Source: UBA668 sp041918155
Lineage (GTDB): Bacteria; Actinomycetota; Acidimicrobiia; Acidimicrobiales; Ilumatobacteraceae
DNA length: 64,000 nt
Assembly: GCA_041918155.1 (NCBI GenBank)
Contig: JAYRWH010000018.1
Location: 1-64,000 of the forward strand
Reading direction: 5' to 3'
Positions 55,586 through 64,000 of the stretch are shown here, in pieces. The notes beneath the pieces were generated by a model. That model was not told the DNA's origin and did no database searches. It saw only the letters and a program-made list of their open reading frames with translations. How positions within the stretch are numbered: the first letter of the stretch is position 1; the number at the start of each line of letters is the position of its first letter. Both the position numbers and the translations under genes were made by a program.

Positions 55586-56845
55586 TCAGGCGGGTGTCCA
55601 CAGGGCGCTGAGGGGGATGGCGGCAAGTCGGTCACCGAGCTCGATGACCGACTTGCCGGCATGGAGGACCACGCCTCCTGCGAACCTGTCGCCGATCTCG
55701 TCTCGCAGCCACGTGAGGTGTCGAGCGTCGGCCGACGATGGTGCGGAGCCGGCCTTGAACTCGACGGCGAACACCCTGCCGCGACCGAGCTCTACGAGGA
55801 GATCGATCTCGTGGCGGCCGCCCTCGACCCTGACGTGGTGCATGGCTGTTGTGGGCGACGTCGCCGCGAGTTCGGCTCGTATCTGCATCGTGGCGAATGC
55901 GTCGAACCAGCGTCCGCGCAGGTCGGGTTCGTGGATGACCTCGTGTTCTGCGGCTCCCGCTGCAGCAGCGGCCAGTGCAGTGTCGACGAGATAGCGCTTG
56001 CCGGCCTTGGTGAGCCGGTTCAGGCGACTCGAAGCCCACGCTGGGGCGATGTCGAGCACCGCCAGCTGGCTCAGCGCCCGGTCGTAGGCGGCCGCGGTCT
56101 TGACGGTGATCGCCGCGTCGCGCGCCAATGTGGCATCGCTGGGTTGGCCGGCCAGGTTGAGGGCGAGGGTCGTGACGTACCGACGCAGGCGGGTGGGGTC
56201 ACGTGGCACATCGACGGTTTCGATGTCGCGCGTGACGAGGTCGTCGAGGTAGCTGGCGAGCCAGAGTTGACGTTGGCGGTGGCTGAGGTCGGTGAACGCG
56301 AGGTGGGGGAACGAGCCGCGCAGGGCACGGCCGATGTATCCGTCGATGTCGATCTCGGGGAGACGCTGCGGCACGGCGTCGAGCCAGCGCTCGGCGAGGC
56401 GCTCGATGAAGGGTGCGTGACCCGTCTCGCCGACGATCTCGCGTTCGGACAACGGGTGCATGGCGAGGCGCACGACACGACCGGTGCCCGCCCAGGTGGA
56501 GAGATCGGTAGTGGCGCGAATGCTGCCGGTGAGGATGAACTGCCCAGGGGTACGGTCGCGGTCGACGGCGCGCTTCACCGCGGGGAGGACTTCAGGAACC
56601 TCTTGCCACTCGTCGAGCAAGAGCGGCCTGGGTGCACGACGAAGCGCCGCGTCAGGGTCGGCCCGGTAACCGGCGGCGACATCTGGGATGTCGAGCCGGT
56701 CGGTGTGGGCAGCCAGCCGCGCCGCGGTGGTGGTCTTGCCAACCGCTCGTGGACCCACGACCATCACGGCCGCGAAGGCGCTCGACGCATCGTCCAACAA
56801 GGCGTCGACGAGGCGCGGTCGGTACGTCGCATTGGATCCGGTCAT
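55586..56845 (-). CDS. AAA ATPase with DUF4143 C-terminal domain
   Basis: A 419-residue protein of the AAA_14/DUF4143 group. Walker A is GPRAVGKTTT at 31-40, Walker B RPLLLDEWQEVPE, and sensor-1 region FILTGSIRATTD. The C-terminal DUF4143 part ends with EIDLLVELGRGRVFAVEFKAG, a D-x(n)-E-x-K arrangement like PD-(D/E)XK nucleases. The family is widespread but its function is poorly defined. Three 16-bp iterons with 23-bp period lie directly upstream of ATG 56845, which is unusual and suggests control by a repeat-binding protein or by itself. No obvious partner gene. Confidence 0.88.
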   Translation of the reverse strand: MTGSNATYRPRLVDALLDDASSAFAAVMVVGPRAVGKTTTAARLAAHTDRLDIPDVAAGYRADPDAALRRAPRPLLLDEWQEVPEVLPAVKRAVDRDRTPGQFILTGSIRATTDLSTWAGTGRVVRLAMHPLSEREIVGETGHAPFIERLAERWLDAVPQRLPEIDIDGYIGRALRGSFPHLAFTDLSHRQRQLWLASYLDDLVTRDIETVDVPRDPTRLRRYVTTLALNLAGQPSDATLARDAAITVKTAAAYDRALSQLAVLDIAPAWASSRLNRLTKAGKRYLVDTALAAAAAGAAEHEVIHEPDLRGRWFDAFATMQIRAELAATSPTTAMHHVRVEGGRHEIDLLVELGRGRVFAVEFKAGSAPSSADARHLTWLRDEIGDRFAGGVVLHAGKSVIELGDRLAAIPLSALWTPA

Positions 56846-56856
56846 ACCAGGGACAG

Positions 56857-56918
56857 TACCAGTTTCACGCAGATGTGGATACCAGTTTCACGCAGAGCCG
56901 GGTACCAGTTTCACGCAC
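56857..56918 (-). repeat. Three direct repeats (iterons), 23-bp period
   Basis: TACCAGTTTCACGCAG occurs at 56857-56872 and 56880-56895, and with one change (last base C) at 56903-56918. The period is exactly 23 bp, about two helical turns, with unrelated 7-bp spacers. The array begins 12 nt upstream of the ATPase start. The 190-bp gap 56846-57035 otherwise contains only the -10 region of the histidine kinase gene. Confidence 0.88.
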
Positions 56919-57022
56919 GGTCGTTCGCCGTGACGGGGCGGCGGCGGCGCACCCGGGCGGATCAGCCCGACGAGCTATGGTGTGTCCGCCCTGCGGGGGA
57001 GTCCGTGCGTGCGCTGTGGGGT

Positions 57023-57028
57023 TAGCGT
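57023..57028 (+). promoter_or_regulatory. -10 box (TAGCGT) of the histidine kinase gene
   Basis: TAGCGT ends exactly 7 nt before ATG 57036. Confidence 0.5.
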
Positions 57029-57035
57029 GACGGCA

Positions 57036-58202
57036 ATGGCACGGGTGCATCCGGTTTCGTGGTTGCGTGAGCGACCCGCGATGGGCGACACGGCGCTCGC
57101 CGTCACCCTCGCCGTGGTGTCGGTGGTGTTCCACCTGACGATGCACGAGGACGGTGCATCCGACCCCAGCGTGGTCGGCGGCCTGTTGTCCGTGGGGGCG
57201 ACGCTGCCGTTGGTGTGGCGTCGGCGTGCCCCGGCAGTGGTGCTCGCCGTCGTGACCCTGTTCCAGATGGCGATGGAACTGATCAACGCGGTGGGTCCGG
57301 GATGGATGGGCGTCCTCGTCGCGGCCTACACCCTCGGCGCGTACCGCAGCGGCCAGGTGTACCGGCGGTTCGCCGTGGTCGTCACCGTCGTGGTGGTGCT
57401 GTTCGTGCTGGTGGGTGTGCTCACCTCGTACGCGCCGTGGCAGGCGTTGTTGTCGGCGCCGGTGGTGTTCATCAGCGCGATGGTGCTGGGCGACAATGTG
57501 CGCCGCCGCCGCGAGCGCAACGCGGAACTCGTCGAGCGGGCCGAGCGGGCCGAGCGCGAGCGGCTGCTGTTGGCCCACCAGCAGGTGCTCGACGAGCGCG
57601 CCCGGATCGCGCGCGAGCTGCACGACGTGGTGGCCCACAACGTCAGCCTGATGGTGATCCAGACCGCTGCGGCCCGGCGCCAGATCGCCAGTGACCCGGC
57701 CAAGGCCGAGGCCGCGCTCGCCCTGGTGGAGGACACCGGTCGCGCCGCCATGCACGAGATGCGCCGCATGCTCGGCCTGCTGCGCGCCGGCGCTGAGGAG
57801 GGCGAACTCGCCCCCCAGCCCGGCCTCACGGCCATCGAAGCGCTGGCCGCCGCGTCCGCCGATCTCCCGGTGTCGGTGCGCTTCACCGGCGCCATCGACG
57901 ATGTGCCCGCCGGCGTGGAGGTGAACGCGTACCGCATCGTGCAGGAGGCGCTCACCAACGTGCGTCGCCACGCGGGCATGGTGCGCAAGGTGGAGGTGTC
58001 GGTGGTTCGCGAGAACGGCTCGCTCACCGTCGAAGTGGACGACGACGGCCGCGGCGCCGCAGCAGAACATCCCACGAGCGAAGGTTTCGGTATCGTGGGC
58101 ATGCGCGAGCGGGTCTCCGCGTTCGGCGGTCGGCTGCACACCGGCCCCCGCGTGGGTGGGGGCTGGCGAGTGCGAGCCGTGTTCCCGGTGCCGGCCGAAT
58201 GA
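57036..58202 (+). CDS. Sensor histidine kinase, NarL/HPK7-type
   Basis: A 388-residue membrane kinase. Four to five hydrophobic helices occupy residues 20-150 with short loops, so it probably senses a signal within the membrane. The dimerisation and phosphoacceptor helix is RARIARELHDVVAHNVSLM with His196. The ATP-binding domain has NAYRIVQEALTNVRRHA (N box) and VDDDGRG (G1). ATG 57036 lies 7 nt after a -10 box. Its stop overlaps the response-regulator ATG (ATGA), so the two are one two-component system. Confidence 0.92.
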   Translation: MARVHPVSWLRERPAMGDTALAVTLAVVSVVFHLTMHEDGASDPSVVGGLLSVGATLPLVWRRRAPAVVLAVVTLFQMAMELINAVGPGWMGVLVAAYTLGAYRSGQVYRRFAVVVTVVVVLFVLVGVLTSYAPWQALLSAPVVFISAMVLGDNVRRRRERNAELVERAERAERERLLLAHQQVLDERARIARELHDVVAHNVSLMVIQTAAARRQIASDPAKAEAALALVEDTGRAAMHEMRRMLGLLRAGAEEGELAPQPGLTAIEALAAASADLPVSVRFTGAIDDVPAGVEVNAYRIVQEALTNVRRHAGMVRKVEVSVVRENGSLTVEVDDDGRGAAAEHPTSEGFGIVGMRERVSAFGGRLHTGPRVGGGWRVRAVFPVPAE

Positions 58203-58924
58203 GCCTGAACCGCAACGGCATGAGCAGGCCGGACATGATCCGGCTGGTGCTGGTCGACGACCAGGCGATGGTGCGCGCCGGCTTTCGCATGATCCTGGAG
58301 AGCGAGCCCGATCTCACCGTCGTGGGCGAAGCCGCCGACGGGCTGGAGGCCATCGACGTGGTGGCTCGTAGTGCTCCCCACGTCGTGCTGATGGACGTGC
58401 GCATGCCGCGCATGGACGGCATCGAGGCCACCAGCCGCATCCTCTCCGGCGGCGTCTCTGGCGGGCATGGCCCGCGCGTGCTGGTGCTCACCACGTTCGA
58501 CCTGGAAGACCATGTGTACGCCGCACTACGCGCCGGTGCCAGCGGGTTCCTGTTGAAGGACGCCCCGGCACAGCAACTGATCGACGCCGTGCGCGTGATC
58601 GCCGCCGGCGACGCGCTCCTCGCTCCATCGGTGACGCGCCTGCTCATCGAGGAGGTTTCACGCCGTCCGGCCGTCGACCCCGAGTCCGTCGCTCCCGGCC
58701 TGGCCGACCTCACTGAACGCGAGCTGGAGGTGCTGCGGCTGATGGCCCGCGGCATGTCGAACGCCGAGATCGCGCAGCAGCTGTACCTCGGCGAGGCGAC
58801 GGTGAAGACCCATGTCGGGCGCGTGCTCACCAAGCTGGATCTGCGCGATCGCGTGCAAGCCGTCGTGGTGGCCTACGAGAGCGGCCTCGTCGTGCCCGGC
58901 GCCCACGATCAGCCGGGCGAGTGA
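58199..58924 (+). CDS. Response regulator, NarL/FixJ family
   Basis: A 241-residue regulator. The receiver has acidic Asp20 and Asp21, the phosphoacceptor Asp66 (VVLMDVRMP), a Thr in VLVLTTFD and Lys in GFLLKDAP. The C-terminal LuxR-type helix-turn-helix is LTERELEVLRLMARGMSNAE followed by TVKTHVGRVLTKL. Coupled to the kinase upstream. The ABC transporter genes follow in the same direction 57 nt later and are the likely target. Confidence 0.95.
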   Translation: MSLNRNGMSRPDMIRLVLVDDQAMVRAGFRMILESEPDLTVVGEAADGLEAIDVVARSAPHVVLMDVRMPRMDGIEATSRILSGGVSGGHGPRVLVLTTFDLEDHVYAALRAGASGFLLKDAPAQQLIDAVRVIAAGDALLAPSVTRLLIEEVSRRPAVDPESVAPGLADLTERELEVLRLMARGMSNAEIAQQLYLGEATVKTHVGRVLTKLDLRDRVQAVVVAYESGLVVPGAHDQPGE

Positions 58925-58929
58925 CCCCT

Positions 58930-58947
58930 ATCCGCTGAAAGGCGGAT
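58930..58947 (+). terminator. Small hairpin between response regulator and ABC genes
   Basis: ATCCGC and GCGGAT pair around TGAAAG. Short and without a U-tract; it could act as an attenuator or a regulator site but is weak evidence. Confidence 0.25.
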
Positions 58948-58981
58948 GTGTGGCGCGGGATTCGACGATTACATCAGGGGT

Positions 58982-59725
<744 letters not shown>

Positions 59726-59744
59726 GCCGAGGGAGCCACCCATC

Positions 59745-62279
59745 ATGTTCCGACTCAGTCTGAAAAACATCTGGAGCCGCAAAGGGCGGCTCATCCTGAC
59801 GGCGCTCGCCGTCATCGCCGGTACGGCGTTCTTGTCGGGTGTCTTCGTGTTCACCGACACCATCAAGAACTCGATGAACGAGATGTTCGCCACGGCCTAC
59901 GAGAACACGGACGCGTTCGTGCGTTCGGCGAACGTCATCGAGGGCGACTTCGGTCAGGAGTCGCGCGACCGCATCGCGGTCGACCTCATCGACACCGTGT
60001 CCGCGATGCCCGGCGTGGAGGAGGCCAACGGCGTCGTCTCCGGCAGTGCCGTGGTCACGTTCAACGGCAAGGTGCTCGGTCAGGACGGCCCGCCGAAGTT
60101 CGGCTCGTCGTTCTCCGTCACCGGTGACTCGCCCTTCGACATCGTTGAAGGCCGCGCCCCGAACGGGCCCGACGAGGTCGTGCTCGACCGCGGTTCGACG
60201 AAGTCCGGCAAGGTGAAGGTGGGCGACACCGTCAGCATCACCTCGATCGGCGTGCCCCGCGACTTCACCGTGGTGGGCATCGTCACGTTCTCCGGCTCGG
60301 ACACGTCGGGTGGCGCCAACTGGGCGATCTTCGACCTGCCCACGGCGCAGGACTTCCTCACCGGCGACAGCGAGCACGTCGACGCGATCGTCGTGCACGG
60401 CGACGGCACGCTGCACGACCGCGAGTTGGCCGACTCGATCAACGCCGCGATCGGCAACCCCGATGTCGAGGTGCTCACCGGCGCGGAGATCACCAAGGAG
60501 AGCCAGGACGCCATCGCGACCAGCCTCAACTTCATCACCGTGTTCCTGACGATCTTCGCCCTGATCTCGCTGTTCGTCGGCAGCTTCATCATCTACAACG
60601 TCTTCAGCATCAGCGCCGCCCAACGCACCCAGGAGAACGCACTCCTGCGGGCGATCGGTGCCAGCCGCGCCCAGGTCATCCGCACGATGATCGAGGAGGC
60701 GCTGGTGGTCGGCATCGGTGGCACCATCCTCGGCTGCCTCGGCGGCGTGGGCCTCGCCGGTGGCATCCTGGGCCTGCTCAACGCAGCCGGCTTCGGTCCC
60801 GGCGACACGGCGCTGACCATCCGCCCCACCGGGTTCATCATCACGATGATCGTCGGGGTGCTCGTCACCTTGATCTGTGCCATCGCACCGGCCATCCGCT
60901 CGGGTCGTGTGCCGCCCCTCGCGGCGATGCGCGACGTGGCGATCGACCGCTCCGGCGTGTCGATCAGTCGCAAGGTCATCGGCGCCCTGTCGGTGCTGCT
61001 CGCGATCGTGTCGATCACGCTCGGTCTGCGCGGCGAGGCGATCTGGCTCGGTGTGGGTACCGCGGCGATGTACCTCGCGCTCATCACCTTGGGCCCATTC
61101 GTGGCCTCGCCGGTGGCACGCTTCGCGGTGCCGCTGCTTGGCAAGCTGCGCGGCGCGCCGGGCACCATGGCCGGCCGCAACGCGGCCCGCAACCCGAAGC
61201 GCACGGCGCTCACGGCCGGTGCACTCGCGGTGGGCCTGTCGCTGATGATCGGGGTGGCCACGCTCGGTGCGTCGGCGAAGTCGAGCACCCGGGAGATCTT
61301 CAGCGAGGCGTTCCAGAACGACTACGTGATCCTGCCGAAGCAGGCCAACAGCGGCATCGGTATCCCGCCGACGGTGGCACAGGACGTGAAGGATGCTGGC
61401 CTCGGCGACGCCATGGGTGTGGCTGCCACCCTCCTCAAGTTGGAGGAGAAGGGCGAGTTCAAGGACAAGGGCGTCATCGCGGTCGTGCCGACCGATGCCC
61501 AAGCGGTGCTCGCCTTCACGTTCGTGGAGGGCGGGTTCGAATCGCTCGGCCCAGACAGCATCCTGTACTCCGTCGACAAGGCCACGCGCGACGGCCTCGC
61601 CGTGGGCGACGTCGTCACCGTCCAACTGCTCGACGGAACCCAGTTGCAGCTCACGATCCGCGGCCTCTACACCGACGACGTGGCGGGCAACCTGGTGGTC
61701 GATCGCTCGATCTTCGAGAGCCAGAAGCTGCCATTGCTCGACTTCTCCGTGTACGTGCGTGCAACCGGTGGTGTCACCGCTGAGAACACGGCCGCACTCG
61801 AGGCGATCGTGGAGAAGTACCCCACCGCGAAGCTGCAGGACCGCGAGACGTACATCAACGAACAGAGCAAGCAGATCGACGGCTTTCTCAACTTCATCTA
61901 CGCCCTGCTCGGCATGTCGATCTTCATCGCCGCCGTCGGCATCGTCATCACCCTGTGGCTGTCGGTGTGGGAACGGCGTCGTGAACTGGGCCTCATCAGG
62001 GCGGTGGGCACCACCCGTCGCCAGGTGCGATCCAGCGTGCTGTGGGAGAGCGTGATCACCGGTGTGGTCGGCGTGATCATGGGCCAGGTGCTCGGACTCA
62101 CGCTCGGCTGGGTGATCGTCAAATCGTTCGAGGACGATGGCCTCGGCGTGTTCACCCTGCCGTGGGGCACGGTGATGTTCGCCTCGGTGATGTCGTTCGC
62201 TCTCGCCGCGCTCGCTTCGGTGATCCCCGCCCGCAAGGCGGCGAAGGCCGACATCCTCGCCGCCATCGCAACCACATGA
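59745..62279 (+). CDS. FtsX/MacB-family ABC permease
   Basis: An 844-residue permease with the eight-helix, double-FtsX layout. Helix 1 (RLILTALAVIAGTAFLSGVF) is followed by a large extracytoplasmic domain of about 200 residues, FtsX core 1 (about 250-390, QRTQENALLRAIGASRAQV), a linker with helices, a second extracytoplasmic domain, and FtsX core 2 (about 720-840, RRRELGLIRAVGTTRRQV). Mechanotransmission permeases of this kind export or extract lipophilic substrates. The ATPase is immediately upstream and a homologous permease follows. Confidence 0.93.
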   Translation: MFRLSLKNIWSRKGRLILTALAVIAGTAFLSGVFVFTDTIKNSMNEMFATAYENTDAFVRSANVIEGDFGQESRDRIAVDLIDTVSAMPGVEEANGVVSGSAVVTFNGKVLGQDGPPKFGSSFSVTGDSPFDIVEGRAPNGPDEVVLDRGSTKSGKVKVGDTVSITSIGVPRDFTVVGIVTFSGSDTSGGANWAIFDLPTAQDFLTGDSEHVDAIVVHGDGTLHDRELADSINAAIGNPDVEVLTGAEITKESQDAIATSLNFITVFLTIFALISLFVGSFIIYNVFSISAAQRTQENALLRAIGASRAQVIRTMIEEALVVGIGGTILGCLGGVGLAGGILGLLNAAGFGPGDTALTIRPTGFIITMIVGVLVTLICAIAPAIRSGRVPPLAAMRDVAIDRSGVSISRKVIGALSVLLAIVSITLGLRGEAIWLGVGTAAMYLALITLGPFVASPVARFAVPLLGKLRGAPGTMAGRNAARNPKRTALTAGALAVGLSLMIGVATLGASAKSSTREIFSEAFQNDYVILPKQANSGIGIPPTVAQDVKDAGLGDAMGVAATLLKLEEKGEFKDKGVIAVVPTDAQAVLAFTFVEGGFESLGPDSILYSVDKATRDGLAVGDVVTVQLLDGTQLQLTIRGLYTDDVAGNLVVDRSIFESQKLPLLDFSVYVRATGGVTAENTAALEAIVEKYPTAKLQDRETYINEQSKQIDGFLNFIYALLGMSIFIAAVGIVITLWLSVWERRRELGLIRAVGTTRRQVRSSVLWESVITGVVGVIMGQVLGLTLGWVIVKSFEDDGLGVFTLPWGTVMFASVMSFALAALASVIPARKAAKADILAAIATT

Positions 62280-62299
62280 TCTGCTGCCAGGATGACTGA

Positions 62300-64000
62300 G
62301 TGCTGCGACTCGCTCTGAGAAGTGTGCTGGCCCGGTGGCCGCGTCTGTTACTGACAGCGCTCGCCATCGTGGCCAGCACCTCGTTCCTGTCCGGAACGTT
62401 CGTGTTCCGCGACACGATCGAGCGCACCTTCGACGCCCTGTTCGCCGATGTGTACGACCGTGTCGATGCGTATGTGCAGAGCCCGAACACGGTGGAGAAC
62501 TTCTTCGGCTTCGAAGAGCGCGATCGCTTGCCGTCGTCGGTGGTCGACGAGGTGAGGGCGGTGCCCGGCGTCGCCGACGCCCAGGCCTCGGTGCAGGGCG
62601 ACGCCGTGGTGATCGGCAAGGACGGCACGCCGATCGAGCGCACCACCTCGCCCACGTTCGGGGCGACGGTCAACGAGGGCGACCTGTCAGTATGGCGGGT
62701 GCAGCACGGCCGCCTGCCCGTCGGTGGTGAGGAGATGGCGCTGGACGCGCTCACCGCGGATGACGGCGGCTTCATCCTCGGTGACACGGTGAAGGTGAAC
62801 GGCGACAACGGTTCGCGCTCGTTCGCATTGGTGGGGATCGTCGAGTACGACACGATCATCTCCCCGGGCAACGCCACGTGGGCGCTGTTCGACGCGCCGA
62901 CGGCGGAGGATTTCATCGCCAAGCGCGGCTTCGTCGATTCCGTGCTCGTGCTGGGTGACGGCACGGTCGCGCCCGAGGTGCTCGCGCAGCGCATCCAGGA
63001 GGCGCTCGACCCCGATGTCGCCCAGGTGCTCACGTCCGCCCAGATCACCGAACAGACCCAGACCGACATCGAGAAGAGCCTCGGCTTCCTCACCGTCTTC
63101 CTCGGCATCTTCTCGCTGATCGCGCTCGGCGTCGGCATGTTCGTCATCTACAACGTGTTCTCGATCACCGCCGCACAGCGCCAGCGCGAGAACGCCCTGC
63201 TGCGGGCGCTCGGGGCGACTCGCCGACAAGTGACGTGGACGATGCTCATCGAGGCGTTCACGATCGGGGTGATCGGTTCCCTCGCCGGCTTGTTCGGCGG
63301 CGTCGCGCTCGCCGGCGGTGTGAAGCGCCTGCTCGACACACTCGACTACGTGATCCCTGCTCGCGGGCTGGTGCTGTCGCCGCGCACGGTCGTGGTGACG
63401 CTCATGGCTGGTGTGTTCGCCGCGCTCGTGGCCGCGCTCGGCCCGGCCATCGGAGCCGGCCGGGTGCCGCCGGTAGCGGCGATGAGCGACGCCGCGGTGG
63501 AGCGCGTGGGCTCGGTACGCGGCCGCGTCACTGCTGCGGGGATCTCCCTCGTGGTCGGCGTGGGCGCGATCGTGATCGTGATGATGGGCGGCGACGCGAT
63601 CCTGCTCGGGGTGGGCGTGGCGTTCTTGTTCGCCGCGGTGCTGCTGCTTGGGCCCGTGCTCGCCAAGCCGATCGCCCATGTGCTCGGTGCACCGGTGGCG
63701 AAGGTGCGCGGCATCACCGGAGTGATGGCTCGCGGGAATGTCCAGCGCAACCCGCGGCGCACTGCTCGCACGGCTGCCCCAGTACTCATCGGCGTGGCGC
63801 TGGTCACCGGCGCGTCGGTGTTTGCCGCTTCGATCAAGGAGCAGATCCGCGACACGGTGGGGATGACATTCGCCGGCGATTACGTCGTCAACTCCACGAA
63901 CGGCGGCGCAGTGAGCCTCGGCCAGGCGTTCGTCGACCAGCTCAACGAGATCCCGGAGGTCGGTGTCGCCAGCGGCCTCGGCTTCGCGCGGGTCGCGGCG
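62300..64000 (+). CDS. Second FtsX/MacB-family ABC permease, partial (3' end outside window)
   Basis: The first 567 codons of a permease related to the one upstream: helix 1 PRLLLTALAIVASTSFLSGT, an extracytoplasmic domain, then QRQRENALLRALGATRRQVT in FtsX core 1 and NPRRTARTAAPVLIGVALVTG before the second extracytoplasmic domain. GTG 62300 has AGGA about 7 nt upstream, 20 nt after the preceding stop. It is probably a paralogous duplicate that forms a heterodimer with the first permease or an alternative partner of the same ATPase. Confidence 0.88.
   Translation, partial: MLRLALRSVLARWPRLLLTALAIVASTSFLSGTFVFRDTIERTFDALFADVYDRVDAYVQSPNTVENFFGFEERDRLPSSVVDEVRAVPGVADAQASVQGDAVVIGKDGTPIERTTSPTFGATVNEGDLSVWRVQHGRLPVGGEEMALDALTADDGGFILGDTVKVNGDNGSRSFALVGIVEYDTIISPGNATWALFDAPTAEDFIAKRGFVDSVLVLGDGTVAPEVLAQRIQEALDPDVAQVLTSAQITEQTQTDIEKSLGFLTVFLGIFSLIALGVGMFVIYNVFSITAAQRQRENALLRALGATRRQVTWTMLIEAFTIGVIGSLAGLFGGVALAGGVKRLLDTLDYVIPARGLVLSPRTVVVTLMAGVFAALVAALGPAIGAGRVPPVAAMSDAAVERVGSVRGRVTAAGISLVVGVGAIVIVMMGGDAILLGVGVAFLFAAVLLLGPVLAKPIAHVLGAPVAKVRGITGVMARGNVQRNPRRTARTAAPVLIGVALVTGASVFAASIKEQIRDTVGMTFAGDYVVNSTNGGAVSLGQAFVDQLNEIPEVGVASGLGFARVAA

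Noticed and set aside
54692..57025. 777-codon plus-strand open frame across the cyclase and DUF4143 genes
   Set aside because: Spans two convincing opposite-strand genes and the iterons; the product has no domain and a composition typical of antisense frames.
61530..61545. GGGTTCGAATC, resembling a tRNA T-loop
   Set aside because: Lies in frame inside the permease coding sequence with no acceptor, D or anticodon stems around it.

Overview
This window is high-GC, densely packed bacterial chromosome from an actinobacterium. The evidence is the ribosomal and RNA polymerase protein sequences, mycothiol-style DinB and TIGR03086 proteins, a mycofactocin-type FadH/OYE oxidoreductase, many GTG starts, and promoters with only a TANNNT -10 box a few bases before the start codon. 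Class Acidimicrobiia (an Ilumatobacter-like lineage) fits the mix of cell-wall-binding-repeat proteins, but that placement is inference.

Positions 1-24040 carry the core rplA / rplJ-rplL / rpoB-rpoC / rpsL-rpsG cluster, interrupted twice. A MazEF-like toxin-antitoxin pair and an opposed HNH nuclease gene sit between rplA and rplJ. A 13-kb envelope island (2437-15208) sits between rplL and rpoB. The island has a rightward arm (polyprenyl-phosphate sugar transferase, GT2 glycosyltransferase, secreted cell-wall-binding-repeat protein) and a convergent leftward arm (flippase, GT4 glycosyltransferase, ECF sigma factor carrying a membrane segment and an exported beta-rich domain, second cell-wall-binding-repeat protein, another GT4). 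It looks like an assembly line for a surface glycan plus surface proteins with its own built-in regulator. rpsG is followed by a terminator and not by fusA/tuf.

Positions 24048-34803 hold a GNAT acetyltransferase, an MFS exporter and its TetR regulator with a visible operator, a DedA protein, purE-purK, an orphan FadH/OYE oxidoreductase, a solitary DNA methyltransferase with an extra C-terminal domain, a broken short-chain dehydrogenase, a beta-propeller lipoprotein and a CLC-F-like channel. Positions 34866-35898 are an AbiEi/DUF559-type gene framed by 42-bp inverted repeats. Next comes a UvrD/PcrA helicase interrupted by a 135-residue mini-intein.

Positions 38691-52048 contain a small membrane protein, a flavodoxin, an exported serpin, a cobalamin-binding mutase subunit co-oriented with sucC-sucD, a DinB protein, a MarR-monooxygenase pair with promoter and operator, a WYL regulator, a TIGR03086 protein, a Nudix-like protein, a large secreted subtilase coupled to a small membrane protein, and a Nei-type glycosylase. 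Positions 52034-64000 contain a class III cyclase/ATPase/TPR regulator, an AAA-DUF4143 ATPase preceded by three 23-bp-spaced iterons, and a histidine kinase-response regulator-ABC transporter module whose second permease runs off the end.

There is no tRNA, rRNA, CRISPR array or prophage. No gene-free stretch exceeds about 255 bp; the larger gaps hold leaders, promoters, operators or hairpins, listed individually. The most unusual items are the mini-intein, the membrane-tethered sigma factor inside a surface-protein operon, the inverted-repeat-framed AbiEi/DUF559 gene, the iterons before the DUF4143 ATPase, and the consistent leaderless promoter grammar.
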